Shown piece after piece: positions 25,625 to 34,698 of a stretch of 64,000 bases of DNA. The notes below the pieces were generated by a model, which was not told the DNA's origin, made no database searches, and was given only the letters and a program-made list of their open reading frames with translations. Made by a program: the position numbers and the translations under genes. This DNA is from Sphingobium sp. JS3065. Lineage in GTDB: Bacteria; Pseudomonadota; Alphaproteobacteria; Sphingomonadales; Sphingomonadaceae. How positions within the stretch are numbered: the stretch's first letter is position 1; each line of letters starts with the position of its first letter. The stretch is from positions 1,674,001 to 1,738,000 of the forward strand of contig NZ_CP102664.1 in the NCBI RefSeq assembly GCF_026427355.1, written 5' to 3'.

Positions 25625-26787
25625 TCCTCTTCCCCCGCGCCCTTGCCGAGCTCGGCTTTGAGCAAGAAGGCGTTGCGGGTGGCGATGGCCCGCCCAGCGG
25701 GGAAGCCCGACGCGATTTCAATACGGCCAGCGCTGCGCTGGCCGGTCGTCACCGGTGTCGCCTTGAAGCCGTTGGCGGTACGCACGAACACGACGTCGCG
25801 ACCGCCCACGGACTGCACTGCTTCTTCGGGAACGACGATCGCATTGGACGTCACGCTCCGGCTCGGAATCATCCGCACGCGGACCGCAAGGCCGGGTTGA
25901 AGCAGGCTGCTGGTCACGTCCAGGACCGCAGTAGCAGCGCGCGTTTCGCCGCTGAGCGTGGGTGTTACTGCCCGCACCCGCGCATCGACAGTACGGCCAT
26001 CAGGGAGTTCGATGATCGCCTTGTCCCCTGCTTCGAGACGAGCGGCATCAGCGGCACCGACCGCCGCTTCGATCTGGATCTGGCGCGGATCAGCGACCCG
26101 AAACAGCTCCGTCTCCGGTTGTACATAGGCTCCAAGACTGACCTTCATTGCGGTCACGCGACCCGAGATCGGACTGGCGAGGACAACGCCGCGACCATCG
26201 GACGTGATGTTGGCAGCACCCGCTGCAACCGCCGCTCGCCGCGCTTCCGCAGCGGCCGAGGCCGCTTCTGCCTGTGCGGTCTCCAGATCGACCCGGGCGG
26301 ATACCTTCTGGTCATAGAGATAGCTTTCGCGGGCCAGCGCCTTCTGCGCCAGCGTTGCCTTGGCACCCGCGGCCGTGCGGTCCGCCGCAATCTGTGCCGC
26401 ATCGCGGCTTTCGACTACCGCCAGCGCCTCTCCGGCACGAACCGGATCGCCCAGCCTCTTCAGGACACGCGTTACGGCGCCACCCGCCCTTGCGGTCACG
26501 ATCGCCTCACCGGTCGGCGACGGCGTGACGACGGCCTGGGAGATAATCTCTGCCCCAAGCCCGCCTGCGGTGATCGTCTCGGTGACAACCCCGGCATCCT
26601 TGATCGCGGCCGCAGTCATCGTGATCGTATCGGCGGGCGCATCGGCCTGAGCCTCGTCGCCCTTTGCCGCGGTTTCGGTCGTGGCCGCAGGGGTATCGCT
26701 CGTGCAGCGCGCGACGGTAAAACCGCCGACGGCGGCGAACAACACGGCGCCCGCCACGCCGCCCAGAAGGCGCTTGTCTTGGATCAT
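25621..26787 (-). CDS. czcB: CzcB-type membrane-fusion protein (copy 1)
   Basis: 388 residues. A membrane anchor lies at residues 8-28 (LLGGVAGAVLFAAVGGFTV); the barrel-sandwich/lipoyl strands start at AIVTARAGGAVTRVLKRLGDPV; a coiled-coil hairpin follows (KATLAQKALARESYLYDQKV ... AQAEAASAAAEARRAAVAA); then beta-barrel and membrane-proximal domains end at GKGAGEEE. Lacks the long His-rich N-terminus of C. metallidurans CzcB. It links CzcA to CzcC. The stop overlaps the start of the downstream lipoprotein gene. Its paralog at 43685-44860 is nearly collinear. Confidence 0.94.
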   Translation of the reverse strand: MIQDKRLLGGVAGAVLFAAVGGFTVARCTSDTPAATTETAAKGDEAQADAPADTITMTAAAIKDAGVVTETITAGGLGAEIISQAVVTPSPTGEAIVTARAGGAVTRVLKRLGDPVRAGEALAVVESRDAAQIAADRTAAGAKATLAQKALARESYLYDQKVSARVDLETAQAEAASAAAEARRAAVAAGAANITSDGRGVVLASPISGRVTAMKVSLGAYVQPETELFRVADPRQIQIEAAVGAADAARLEAGDKAIIELPDGRTVDARVRAVTPTLSGETRAATAVLDVTSSLLQPGLAVRVRMIPSRSVTSNAIVVPEEAVQSVGGRDVVFVRTANGFKATPVTTGQRSAGRIEIASGFPAGRAIATRNAFLLKAELGKGAGEEE

Positions 26788-26906
26788 AGGATATCTCCGG
26801 AATGGGGCTGGCCTGGGCGTGATGGCCCGGCGATCGACGGCGCATGTGCCGTCATGATGGGAACGTGCGCGGCGAACCGCAGCTTTAAGGAGGATAGCTG
26901 CATCGC

Positions 26907-28172
26907 TCAGCGCTCCCGCAATTCAGGCGCGGGCGCGGTCAGTCGCTCAAGGCGAGCCTCGGCATCGTGATAGGCTGCCAGGGCATCGGTGAAGGCAGCG
27001 CGTGTCTCGGCAAGCGTTCTTTCCGCCTCCAGCAAGTCGAGCTGACTGAACTTGCCCTGGGCATAGCCGACACGGGCAATCCGCGCGGCTTCCAAGGCCG
27101 CGGCAAGGCCAGGGCCGCCCATGGATCTGGCGGTTGCCGCCGCATTGGCGAGTTGGGCCTGCGCGCCTGCGATAGCCTGTTCGGCCTCGATGATCGCCAG
27201 CCTGCGATTGGCGTCGGCACGATCCTGCTCTGCCCGGGCCTGGCTGACCGCTGCGGAACCATTGTTGAAGACGGGAAAGGGAATGGCGATCCCCACCACG
27301 GCCGCCATGTCGTTGGTCTGCGCGAGACGACGTGCGCCGGCGCTGATCGTGATGTCGGGCACGCGCTGGGAGCGTGCGAGCCGAACCTGGGCGCTGGCCG
27401 TATTCACGTCCGCCTGCGCAGCGGCAAGCGCCAGCGTTCCGTCGGGCGCGATCCTCACCGCCGGCCCGTAGCCGCCGATACGGTCGAACCAGGCCAGGTC
27501 AAGCGTACCATCGATGGGCTGACCGATCAGGCGCGCGAGATTGCCGCGTGCCACTTCGGCCTCGCGGAGCGCCCGTTCCAGCCCAAGTTCGGCGTTGACG
27601 CGCAGCACATCGGCACGCTGCTGGTCGATCGGCGCCCCCGCCCCGGCGGTCACGCGAACGCGCGCCGCCCTGAAGGCATTGCCCGCAATCTCTGCTTGCT
27701 GGCGCGCGACGTCCACGCGCCGCTCTGCGGCGGCCGCCTCGATATAGGTCTGGGATATGCGCAGATTGAGGTCTGCAAGCGCAATAGCCGCATCGATGCG
27801 AGCGCGATTACTGCGGGAATCAGCGACTGCGATCCGGGCCGAACGCTTTCCGCCCAATTCGATCGGCAAGGCAAGACTCGCCGTCGTTTCGGCGCTTCGG
27901 ACGCCGCGATACTGACCCGACCCCGCGACATTCTCCGTCTGCACCTGAATCTCAGGATTGGGCCGGAGGCCAGCTATGGTGCGAGCGGCACCAGCCGCGC
28001 GCAGGTCGGCGCTCGCAGCATCGATACTGGGAGAGCTGCCCCCCGCGATGGTGCGGGCACGTTCGAGCGTGAAGACAGGTTGATTGGCAGACGGCGGCGA
28101 TGTGGCCGTCTGCGCCTGCGCGATCGACGCGCAGGACGTTACGGCCAACAAGGCCGCGATGACACGATGCAT
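26907..28172 (-). CDS. czcC: CzcC-type outer-membrane efflux protein (copy 1)
   Basis: 421 residues, TolC family. The signal peptide ends near SIAQAQ (residue 21). Two OEP repeats contain long heptad helices; diagnostic stretches are LRPNPEIQVQTENVAGSGQYRG, ALPIELGGKRSARIAVADS and VGIAIPFPVFNNGSAAVSQARA. GGAG stands 9 bases before the ATG. It forms the trimeric outer-membrane channel for CzcBA. A 119-base gap to czcB contains no gene. The paralog at 42354 shares the same blocks. Confidence 0.94.
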   Translation of the reverse strand: MHRVIAALLAVTSCASIAQAQTATSPPSANQPVFTLERARTIAGGSSPSIDAASADLRAAGAARTIAGLRPNPEIQVQTENVAGSGQYRGVRSAETTASLALPIELGGKRSARIAVADSRSNRARIDAAIALADLNLRISQTYIEAAAAERRVDVARQQAEIAGNAFRAARVRVTAGAGAPIDQQRADVLRVNAELGLERALREAEVARGNLARLIGQPIDGTLDLAWFDRIGGYGPAVRIAPDGTLALAAAQADVNTASAQVRLARSQRVPDITISAGARRLAQTNDMAAVVGIAIPFPVFNNGSAAVSQARAEQDRADANRRLAIIEAEQAIAGAQAQLANAAATARSMGGPGLAAALEAARIARVGYAQGKFSQLDLLEAERTLAETRAAFTDALAAYHDAEARLERLTAPAPELRER

Positions 28173-28237
28173 GGGTAAAGTACTCCTGACGAACCTTGAG
28201 AGCCCACCGGTCGATGCCGGAGGGAGCTAGGAAATCG

Positions 28238-28573
28238 TCAGGCTTGTGGAGGTCGTAGCGCCGGATCAGCGGCTGCGGTTGCCATGGCTATCGCCTGGCT
28301 AGGCCGCATGATTGATCCAACCGAATCCTCTCCAAAAGGCTCGGCTTTCGCCATTGGTGCTGCGACATGATGGCCATGGCAACTGCCATGATGGTGCGGA
28401 TAGCCCTTGTCGCTATCGGCGGGCACCTGATCGCCATCGCCATCGGCATGACCAATCTCGGCGGCGCTATTGGCATCGATACAGACGATCGGCTCCATTG
28501 CATGCGTGACCGACCCCATCCCCAGGGACAGGAACACGGCCAGGCAAGCAAAAAGGATCGTCAATCGATGCAT
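28238..28573 (-). CDS. His-rich exported protein at head of czc operon
   Basis: 111 residues. A signal peptide (ILFACLAVFLSLGMGSVTHA, to about residue 25) is followed by a mature chain with the cluster GYPHHHGSCHGHHVA and an acidic HADGDGDQ stretch, suited to Zn/Co/Ni binding in the periplasm. No named family. It is the first gene of the minus-strand operon, 65 bases before czcC. A degenerate MerR-type site overlaps its start, so the ATG at 28573 could be at or just before the transcription start; a TTG three codons downstream is a possible alternative. Likely a periplasmic metal buffer or sensor. Confidence 0.7.
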   Translation of the reverse strand: MHRLTILFACLAVFLSLGMGSVTHAMEPIVCIDANSAAEIGHADGDGDQVPADSDKGYPHHHGSCHGHHVAAPMAKAEPFGEDSVGSIMRPSQAIAMATAAADPALRPPQA

Positions 28574-28602
28574 CTACGCTCCTTCTAGCAACTATAGGCT
28601 CG
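28572..28602 (-). promoter_or_regulatory. Weak MerR-type promoter before His-rich gene
   Basis: On the minus strand a partial dyad CCTATAGTTGCTAGAAGG resembles the site before the second czc operon (CCTATAGTAACTAGAG). The -35 (ACGAGC) and -10 (CGTAGA) are poor and the site overlaps the first codons, so function is doubtful. Confidence 0.3.
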
Positions 28603-28670
28603 TGGAGGCCAGAGAATGTTGTGCCGAACCTTCACTTGCCGGATTCGGGCGCAGTTCTGCGCGGGCTGCA

Positions 28671-30644
28671 TCAGCCGGTTACCGCAGCGGCACGGCGCCG
28701 ATTGAGGATGAAGCCGCCGAGCACCGCGATGAGCATCAGGAGTTGGGCGGCCATCGACTGCAGGGTTGGGAAGATACCGAGCATGGAGACGCGGATCCCG
28801 CCCGCAAGCGGGGCGATGTCGATGATGCCCGCTTCCTGCAGCGCCGACACGCCCTTGCCTGCGAGGACGATGGTGAGGATCGCCATCAGCCACGCGCTGT
28901 AGGCGAAGAACTTCGCGATCGGCAGGTCGCGGCTGTAGCGCAGTAGCACCCAGGCGATGAGTCCGAGCAGCAGAACCGCCGAGCCGGCGCCCGCCAGCAT
29001 CATGGCGCCATTGCCCTGGGTCCAGAGCGCGGCGTAGAACAGGATCGTCTCGAAGACCTCGCGATAGACGACGATGAAGGCCAGGCCGAACAGGAACCAG
29101 GCCGACTGCTTCGACAATGCGTGCGACATCTTCTGGCGGATGTAGCGCTGCCATTGGTCCGCCTGCGCCTTCCCGTGCATCCAGATCCCCACGGAGAGCA
29201 GGACGACGGCCGCGAACAGCGATCCGAACCCTTCGGTAAGCTCGCGGCTCGCGCCGCTGATCCCGATTGCATAGGTCGCGATTCCCCAAGTCAGGCCGCC
29301 CGCTGCCAGCGCCCCGATCCAGCCGCCATGGACGTAGGGCAGCACCTCGGGCCGCTCGGCCTTGCGCAGGAAGGCGATCATCGCAACGACGATCAACAGC
29401 GCTTCGAGCCCCTCGCGCAGCAGGATGGTGAAGGCACCCAGGAAGGTCGATGCGCTACTCGCTGCATCCGGGGACAATGCCGCGTCGGCATCGTCGAACA
29501 GGCCGTCGAGCACCTGGACGCGCGTGGCGACCTCGTCGACCGGGCGACCTTGCTGGAGCGATGCCCGGAATTCGCCCATGGCGCTTTCGATGTGCCCCAT
29601 GAGCGTTGCATCGCGCGCGGTCAGCATCGGCTCAAGTGGCTCGAAGCCATCGAGATAAGCCGAAAGCGCGAGTTCCTGGGCAGCCTGACGGTCGCCACCG
29701 CGGTACGCGGCAAGGCTCCGTGCCAGTTTTTCGCGCGCGATGGTCAGCGAGCCGGGTGCCTGCCGGATCACCGCGTCCGGGTGACGGCGCAGATAGGCGA
29801 TCACCGCGTCGGCCTTGGCAGGTCCGATCGTCTTGGCAAGCACCTCCGGGGTCAGTCCCGCCAGTGTTGTCAGGTCGGGGATCATGTGCCGCAGGCCGGG
29901 ATCGGATTTCCACAGCCGCTCGCCCTGGCTTGCAAGGGCGTCGGGAAAGGCAAAGCGACCGGCATAGAAGGCCAACGCCCAGCGATCATCGCTCGGCAAG
30001 GTCGCAAAGCTTTGCATCGCCGTGCCGTCGATGCCCTGGTCGATGACCTGGTACAGCGCGAAGGGACTGCGTTGCCGCGCGCGCGTTATTTCGCTGAAGG
30101 CGATCGGCGGCGTGGTGAGCTTCGCCGCGTCGGGGCCATGCCCATCCCCGGTCATGCCGTGACAACTCGCGCAATTCTGCGCGAACAACGTGGCGCCGCG
30201 GGCGAGGTCGGGCGCCTTGCCCGGCGCGAGCGGCACGGGATAGGCCTTGAGCAGATCGGCGGCGAGGCCATGGGCGATGCGGGCGACCTCTTCGGGCGTT
30301 CCCTTCGCGGCGATGACGCCCTGAAGTCGAGCTGCGCCCGCGATCAGCTTCCCGCGCGCCGGCGTGGGCGACAGCGTCGAAAGGCGAGTCGATACCGAGG
30401 CCGCGAATTCGGTCATCTCGGCATATTCGGAAGGACTCTTCACCCGTCCGCCGCTGACAGCACCGCCATAGTCGACCGCCATATAATCAAGTAGCCGCCA
30501 TGCCGTCTGGACGTCGGTCGTTTGGGCATGGGCCGCGACGCTTGTGCCAAGGGCAAACAAGAGGGCGCCGAGCACCGCCAGCGCGCGGCGCAACGAGACC
30601 GTCCGCAAGAGAATCGACAAAGGGCTGTTTGAAGGCGTAAACAT
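28671..30644 (-). CDS. pbrT: Cytochrome c-FTR1 fusion permease (PbrT-like)
   Basis: 657 residues from ATG 30644. A signal anchor (VLGALLFALGTSVAAHAQ) is followed by an N-terminal helical domain (VQTAWRLLDYMAVDYGGAVS), then a c-type cytochrome (CASCHGMTGDG with CxxCH). The C-terminal FTR1/ILT permease has REGLEALLIVVAMIAFLRKAE and YREVFETILFYAALW, the two RExxE-type helices. This architecture matches PbrT, the Pb(II) uptake protein of pbr operons, and related iron permeases. A strong MerR-type promoter lies directly upstream, and its predicted transcription start coincides with the ATG, suggesting a leaderless mRNA. The MerR gene is next upstream. Confidence 0.88.
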   Translation of the reverse strand: MFTPSNSPLSILLRTVSLRRALAVLGALLFALGTSVAAHAQTTDVQTAWRLLDYMAVDYGGAVSGGRVKSPSEYAEMTEFAASVSTRLSTLSPTPARGKLIAGAARLQGVIAAKGTPEEVARIAHGLAADLLKAYPVPLAPGKAPDLARGATLFAQNCASCHGMTGDGHGPDAAKLTTPPIAFSEITRARQRSPFALYQVIDQGIDGTAMQSFATLPSDDRWALAFYAGRFAFPDALASQGERLWKSDPGLRHMIPDLTTLAGLTPEVLAKTIGPAKADAVIAYLRRHPDAVIRQAPGSLTIAREKLARSLAAYRGGDRQAAQELALSAYLDGFEPLEPMLTARDATLMGHIESAMGEFRASLQQGRPVDEVATRVQVLDGLFDDADAALSPDAASSASTFLGAFTILLREGLEALLIVVAMIAFLRKAERPEVLPYVHGGWIGALAAGGLTWGIATYAIGISGASRELTEGFGSLFAAVVLLSVGIWMHGKAQADQWQRYIRQKMSHALSKQSAWFLFGLAFIVVYREVFETILFYAALWTQGNGAMMLAGAGSAVLLLGLIAWVLLRYSRDLPIAKFFAYSAWLMAILTIVLAGKGVSALQEAGIIDIAPLAGGIRVSMLGIFPTLQSMAAQLLMLIAVLGGFILNRRRAAAVTG

Positions 30645-30650
30645 GCGCAA

Positions 30651-30681
30651 CGTCTACACCCTCTAGCCGCTAGAGGGTCAA
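30651..30681 (-). promoter_or_regulatory. MerR-type promoter/operator of pbrT-like gene
   Basis: Read on the minus strand: -35 TTGACC, a 19-base spacer and -10 TAGACG. The spacer holds a perfect dyad ACCCTCTAG-N3-CTAGAGGGT (30658-30678). Over-long 19-bp spacing with a central dyad is the hallmark of MerR-family activated promoters (CadR/PbrR/ZntR). Confidence 0.85.
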
Positions 30682-30748
30682 GTGGTTTTGCGACTTGTTT
30701 GCATTAGCTGCTGGCAATTGCGAACGGTGGTATCATCAACCGCCCTGC

Positions 30749-31168
30749 TCAGCTGAACGTGGCGGAATCCGGCGCCAATGTCTCGATGATGCGGCACTCG
30801 GAAATAGTGCCCTGTCCGCACTGGACAATCACGTTGCTCAACTCGGACCTCAAAGTATTCAGATCGCGGAGCTTTCGGTCGATTTCGGCGAGATGCTCCC
30901 GCGCGATCGCGTCCACCGCCTTGCAAGAAATATCCTTCTGGTCGGCGAGCTTGAGCAACTCCTGAACCTGGTCGATCGAGAAACCCAGCGCGCGAGCCCT
31001 GCGAATGAAACTGAGCCGTGCGAGATGTTGGGCGGTGTAGGCGCGATAGTTGTTCTTTGTTCGGGCGGGCGCCGCCAACAAGCCGATGCTCTCATAATAG
31101 CGGATCGTCTCCACCTTGCTGTCGGTGGCTTTGGCGAGACTCCCGATGCTGAGCGGCTCGGTGGACAT
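30749..31168 (-). CDS. MerR-family Pb/Cd/Zn-responsive regulator
   Basis: 139 residues from ATG 31168. The N-terminal winged helix (LSIGSLAKATDSKVETIRYYESIGLL) is followed by the dimerisation helix and a metal loop. Cysteines lie at the three CadR/PbrR positions: DISCKAV at the start of the long helix, and QCGQGTISECRIIE (C-x7-C) near the end. This set is known to bind Cd2+, Zn2+ or Pb2+. It is divergent from the P1B-2 ATPase and upstream of the pbrT-like gene, each with its own MerR-type promoter. Which metal it prefers cannot be read from sequence. Confidence 0.92.
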   Translation of the reverse strand: MSTEPLSIGSLAKATDSKVETIRYYESIGLLAAPARTKNNYRAYTAQHLARLSFIRRARALGFSIDQVQELLKLADQKDISCKAVDAIAREHLAEIDRKLRDLNTLRSELSNVIVQCGQGTISECRIIETLAPDSATFS

Positions 31169-31173
31169 ATCGT

Positions 31174-31204
31174 TTGACCCTCTAGTGACTTCAGACTGTA
31201 TAGT
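31174..31204 (+). promoter_or_regulatory. MerR-type promoter of the P1B-2 ATPase gene
   Basis: -35 TTGACC (31174-31179), 19-base spacer and -10 TATAGT (31199-31204). The spacer dyad is imperfect (ACCCTCTAG / CTTCAGACT) and aligns with CadR-type sites. The site lies immediately upstream of the divergent merR start at 31168, so the regulator could also repress itself. Confidence 0.85.
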
Positions 31205-31235
31205 GGGTGTCATGTCGAAAAGTCGAGGTGACGCA

Positions 31236-33758
31236 ATGTTCGAGCAGACCGGGACGAGCCCCATAGCGATAGGGCGCCGGTGGCGCTTCAAGGTCCAGGG
31301 GCTAGACTTCCAGAATGAGGTTCGATTGCTCAGAGAAGCGCTTATCCCACTCGTTGGAGATGAGCGGTTTTTGTCGTTCCAGCCGAAGCTTGGCCTGCTC
31401 GACGTCGATGTCGCGTCCGGCCTCACAGTCGAAGCCGTGATCGCGGCCGTATCGACCACCGGGATGACCGCCGAGCTAGATGGTCAGAGCGGTATCTCAA
31501 AAGATGCCGCAGGAGCCGACGGTTGCAGAAGCTGCTCGGGTGAACCGGCGCCCGTTGCCCAGGCTCTCCCGGACCATCCGGACGGCGTCATTTTCGAAAT
31601 CCATGGCATGGACTGCGGTGACGAAGTCGCGGTGCTCAAGCGCGAACTCGGTCCGATCGTCGGGCCGGAAAATCTGTCGTTCGATCTCATCAACGGTCGC
31701 ATGTCGATCGCGAGCGGTGCCGATCTCTCTCATCACGCCGACATCCTAAGGGCAGTCGAACGCACGGGGATGCGCGCCGAACTGTGGAAAGAAGGCGAGC
31801 GAAGTGCCAATGCGCCAGAGGAGCAGCGGCGACGCCGTGTTCAGGCCGGGCTGACGATCGCAAGCGGCGCTTTGGTCCTGATCGGTTTTGCGATTCACGC
31901 GCGCGCAAATGGCTTCGCTGCGGTACTGCACGAGAGTCTGGCGCGCGAGGCGCACCCCCCGCTTCTGGCGATGCTCGCTTATTCCTTGGCGATCCTGTCG
32001 GCAGTTCGATATGTCGCGCCCAAGGCGATCCTCGCGGCGCGGCGACTCCGGCCGGACATGAACCTGCTCATGCTTGTAGCGGTGGCCGGCGCCCTCGGCA
32101 TCGGCCAATGGTTCGAAGCGGCGACTGTCGCATTTTTCTTCGCCCTTGCGCTGGCGCTTGAGGCATGGAGCCTGGGACGTGCCCGCCGTGCCGTCGCCGC
32201 CCTTATGGAAATCGCGCCGGATTCGGCCCGGATACGAGATGCGGCAGGCGTCGAGAAGGACGTACCCGTTGCCGAAGTTGCGGTCGGAACCCATGTGATC
32301 GTTCCACCGGGCGGAAAGATACCGCTCGACGGCTATGTGGTTGCGGGGACGAGCGCTGTCAATCAGGCGCCAATCACGGGCGAAAGCGTACCCGTCACGG
32401 TCACGCAAGACGCAACGGTTTATGCCGGGACCATCAACGGCATGGGCGCGCTCGAGATCGTCACGACTCGGCCAGCCTCCGATACGACACTCGCGCGTAT
32501 CGTACGCATGGTCGGCGAGGCGCAAAGCAAACGGGCTCCGACCGAACAGTGGGTGGAACGCTTCGCGCGGATATACACACCGGTCGTGATGGCGCTTTCC
32601 CTGGCGGTATTCCTCGTGCCGCCACTTCTGCTCGGGGGCGATTGGGCCGCATGGTTCTATCAAGCGCTGGTGTTGCTCGTCATCGCCTGCCCCTGCGCAC
32701 TGGTCATCTCGACGCCAGTCAGCATCGTCGCAGGATTGACCGGCGCGGCCCGGCGGGGCGTGCTGATCAAGGGAGGTGTCCATCTGGAAACGCCCGCCCG
32801 CATCACGGCGATCGCGATGGACAAGACCGGCACGCTTACGCTTGGCCGCCCCAAGGTGATCGAGCTTGTCCCGCTTGGCGGTCGGGGCGAGATTGAGCTG
32901 CTGGCGGTCGCGGCTGCCATCGAAGCGCGAAGCGAGCATCCGATTGCCCACGCGATCCTCGATGCCGCAGCAGAGCGCGGCGTCGATGTCGTCCCTGCAA
33001 CGTCGGTGACGGCCTTGCCCGGGCAAGGAGTCGTTGGCGCGATCGATGGTCGCGAAATCTGGGTCGGCTCCCCTGGCTATCTCGGCGAGAGGCTGGGGGG
33101 TGCAGGGGACGATGAGCTTGCCGCCCAGTTGCGTCGAATCGCTGGGGCCGGACTGACCGGGATCGTTGTCGGCGAGGCCCAGTCGGTCATCGGATTAATT
33201 TCAATTGGTGATGCAGTGCGTCCTGAGGCCAGGCAAATCGTCGCGAAACTGCATGAACTTGGCATCGCACAGGTCGTGATGCTGACGGGAGACAGCCGCG
33301 CGCCCGCGCAGGCCATCGCGCATGAAACCGGCGTGGATGAGGTTTATGCCGAGCTACTTCCCGAACAGAAGGTCAAGGCGATAGAAAGACTGGTGGCGCA
33401 ACATGGCCTTGTCGCCATGGTCGGTGACGGCGTCAACGACGCGCCGGCGATGGCGCGGGCGAGCCTCGGCATCGCGATGGGCGCGATTGGGAGTGATGCG
33501 GCAATCGAGACGGCGGATATTGCACTGATGCAGGACGATCTCTCCCAGCTACCGTGGCTTATTCGGCACTCACGAGCGACACTCACCGTCATCCGGCAGA
33601 ACATTGGCTTCTCGCTTGCGATAAAGCTCGTCTTCGGGGGACTGACGCTGCTCGGGATGGCGTCGCTCTGGGGCGCGATAGCGGCGGATGTCGGTGCGTC
33701 GCTCTTGGTCGTGCTCAACGGGCTGCGTCTTATCGATCGCGACCAGCGGGCGCGATAG
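31236..33758 (+). CDS. pbrA: P1B-2 heavy-metal ATPase (PbrA/ZntA/CadA type)
   Basis: 840 residues. ATG 31236 has GAGGTGA 6 bases upstream; ATG 31212 is in frame but sits at the predicted transcription start. Two N-terminal HMA-like folds are present, the second with HGMDCGDEVAVLKRE, where only one Cys of CxxC remains. A Cys pair (GCRSCSG) lies in the linker. Pump motifs: TGES, ACPCALVISTPVS (CPC), DKTGTLT, GDGVNDAPAMA, and the last helix DVGASLLVVLNGLRL with the P1B-2 Asp. It exports Zn2+/Cd2+/Pb2+ from the cytosol. With uppP downstream and merR/pbrT divergent, the layout matches pbr lead-resistance operons. Confidence 0.93.
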   Translation: MFEQTGTSPIAIGRRWRFKVQGLDFQNEVRLLREALIPLVGDERFLSFQPKLGLLDVDVASGLTVEAVIAAVSTTGMTAELDGQSGISKDAAGADGCRSCSGEPAPVAQALPDHPDGVIFEIHGMDCGDEVAVLKRELGPIVGPENLSFDLINGRMSIASGADLSHHADILRAVERTGMRAELWKEGERSANAPEEQRRRRVQAGLTIASGALVLIGFAIHARANGFAAVLHESLAREAHPPLLAMLAYSLAILSAVRYVAPKAILAARRLRPDMNLLMLVAVAGALGIGQWFEAATVAFFFALALALEAWSLGRARRAVAALMEIAPDSARIRDAAGVEKDVPVAEVAVGTHVIVPPGGKIPLDGYVVAGTSAVNQAPITGESVPVTVTQDATVYAGTINGMGALEIVTTRPASDTTLARIVRMVGEAQSKRAPTEQWVERFARIYTPVVMALSLAVFLVPPLLLGGDWAAWFYQALVLLVIACPCALVISTPVSIVAGLTGAARRGVLIKGGVHLETPARITAIAMDKTGTLTLGRPKVIELVPLGGRGEIELLAVAAAIEARSEHPIAHAILDAAAERGVDVVPATSVTALPGQGVVGAIDGREIWVGSPGYLGERLGGAGDDELAAQLRRIAGAGLTGIVVGEAQSVIGLISIGDAVRPEARQIVAKLHELGIAQVVMLTGDSRAPAQAIAHETGVDEVYAELLPEQKVKAIERLVAQHGLVAMVGDGVNDAPAMARASLGIAMGAIGSDAAIETADIALMQDDLSQLPWLIRHSRATLTVIRQNIGFSLAIKLVFGGLTLLGMASLWGAIAADVGASLLVVLNGLRLIDRDQRAR

Positions 33759-33824
33759 CCCGGTTACCGAGCGTGCCGAAGCCACGATCTTCGCTCTTCC
33801 ATCCCCCAAAAGGACCACATTGAT

Positions 33825-34697
33825 ATGGGCGGACAATGTACCGCGAGCATCGACACGGGCTTTGTGACTTTGGGCTATGCCAAGGTCGCCCTATTGGGCG
33901 TGGTCCAGGGCATTACTGAACTTCTGCCGATTTCATCGACAGCCCATATGCGCGTCGTACCTGCCGTGCTGGGGTGGCGAGATCCGGGTTCGGCCTTTTC
34001 GGCCGCGATGCAGCTTGCGGCACTCGCCGCCGTTATCAGCTATTTCTGGCAGGACGTTCGCCGTCTTGCGGTCGGATCCGTGTCGGCGATCAGCCGCCGC
34101 GAATTCGCCGATCCCGACCTTCGTCTGGCGACCTGGATCGTGCTGGCGACGATCCCTATCGCGCTGGCGGGCGCGCTCCTTTCGAGCAGCCTCAACACAT
34201 GCAACTCGCCCCTTCGCGCATTGCCGGTGATTGGCTGGGCGTGCATCTTGATGGCGGTGCTGATGGCGCTCACCGAAATCCTGGCACGCCACCGCCGCAG
34301 CATTGAGAATGCATCACTGGTGGACGCGCTGCTCGTCGGCCTGGCGCAGGTCGGCGCCCTCATCCCAGGCGTCTCACGCTCCGGATCAACTCTTACCGCT
34401 GCGCTCGCACTCGGATTTAAGCGTGAAGAAGCTGCGCGCTTTTCATTCCTGTTGGGCATCCCGGCTATCGCTCTCGCCGGACTGAAGGAATTGTGGGAGC
34501 TGCACAAAGTCCACCTCGACATGCACGGCTGGTCCATTCTGGCGGTCGGCCTTGTCGTCGCATCCGTTTCGGCATTCGCGGCGATCTGGGCGCTCATGCG
34601 CGTCCTCGGGCGTTTCTCCGCCTGGCCGTTCGTTATCTATCGCGGAACGCTTGGCATCATGCTTCTTGTGGGGACAACCAATGGGTGGGGCATCTGA
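33825..34697 (+). CDS. uppP: Undecaprenyl-diphosphate phosphatase (PbrB/UppP)
   Basis: 290 residues, polytopic. It has both BacA/UppP signatures: GVVQGITELLPISSTAHM (residues 26-43) and PGVSRSGSTLTAALALGF followed by EEAARFSFLLGIPAI. It hydrolyses C55-PP and releases inorganic phosphate in the periplasm. In pbr operons, PbrB supplies phosphate to precipitate Pb2+ exported by PbrA. It follows the ATPase after 66 bases, AGGA upstream of the ATG. In C. metallidurans pbrB is fused to an LspA-type pbrC; here the only lspA is 15 kb away. Confidence 0.93.
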   Translation: MGGQCTASIDTGFVTLGYAKVALLGVVQGITELLPISSTAHMRVVPAVLGWRDPGSAFSAAMQLAALAAVISYFWQDVRRLAVGSVSAISRREFADPDLRLATWIVLATIPIALAGALLSSSLNTCNSPLRALPVIGWACILMAVLMALTEILARHRRSIENASLVDALLVGLAQVGALIPGVSRSGSTLTAALALGFKREEAARFSFLLGIPAIALAGLKELWELHKVHLDMHGWSILAVGLVVASVSAFAAIWALMRVLGRFSAWPFVIYRGTLGIMLLVGTTNGWGI

Positions 34698-34698
34698 C

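Noticed and set aside
29121..30494. 457-codon plus-strand frame opposite the FTR1-cytochrome gene
   Set aside because: Antisense artefact; the CxxCH and RExxE motifs are on the minus strand.
31116..31235. Longer start for the P1B-2 ATPase
   Set aside because: The extension would run through the MerR-type promoter; ATG 31236 has a good ribosome site.
31746..33026. 426-codon minus-strand frame opposite the P1B-2 ATPase
   Set aside because: Antisense artefact with Arg/Asp-rich composition and no motif.
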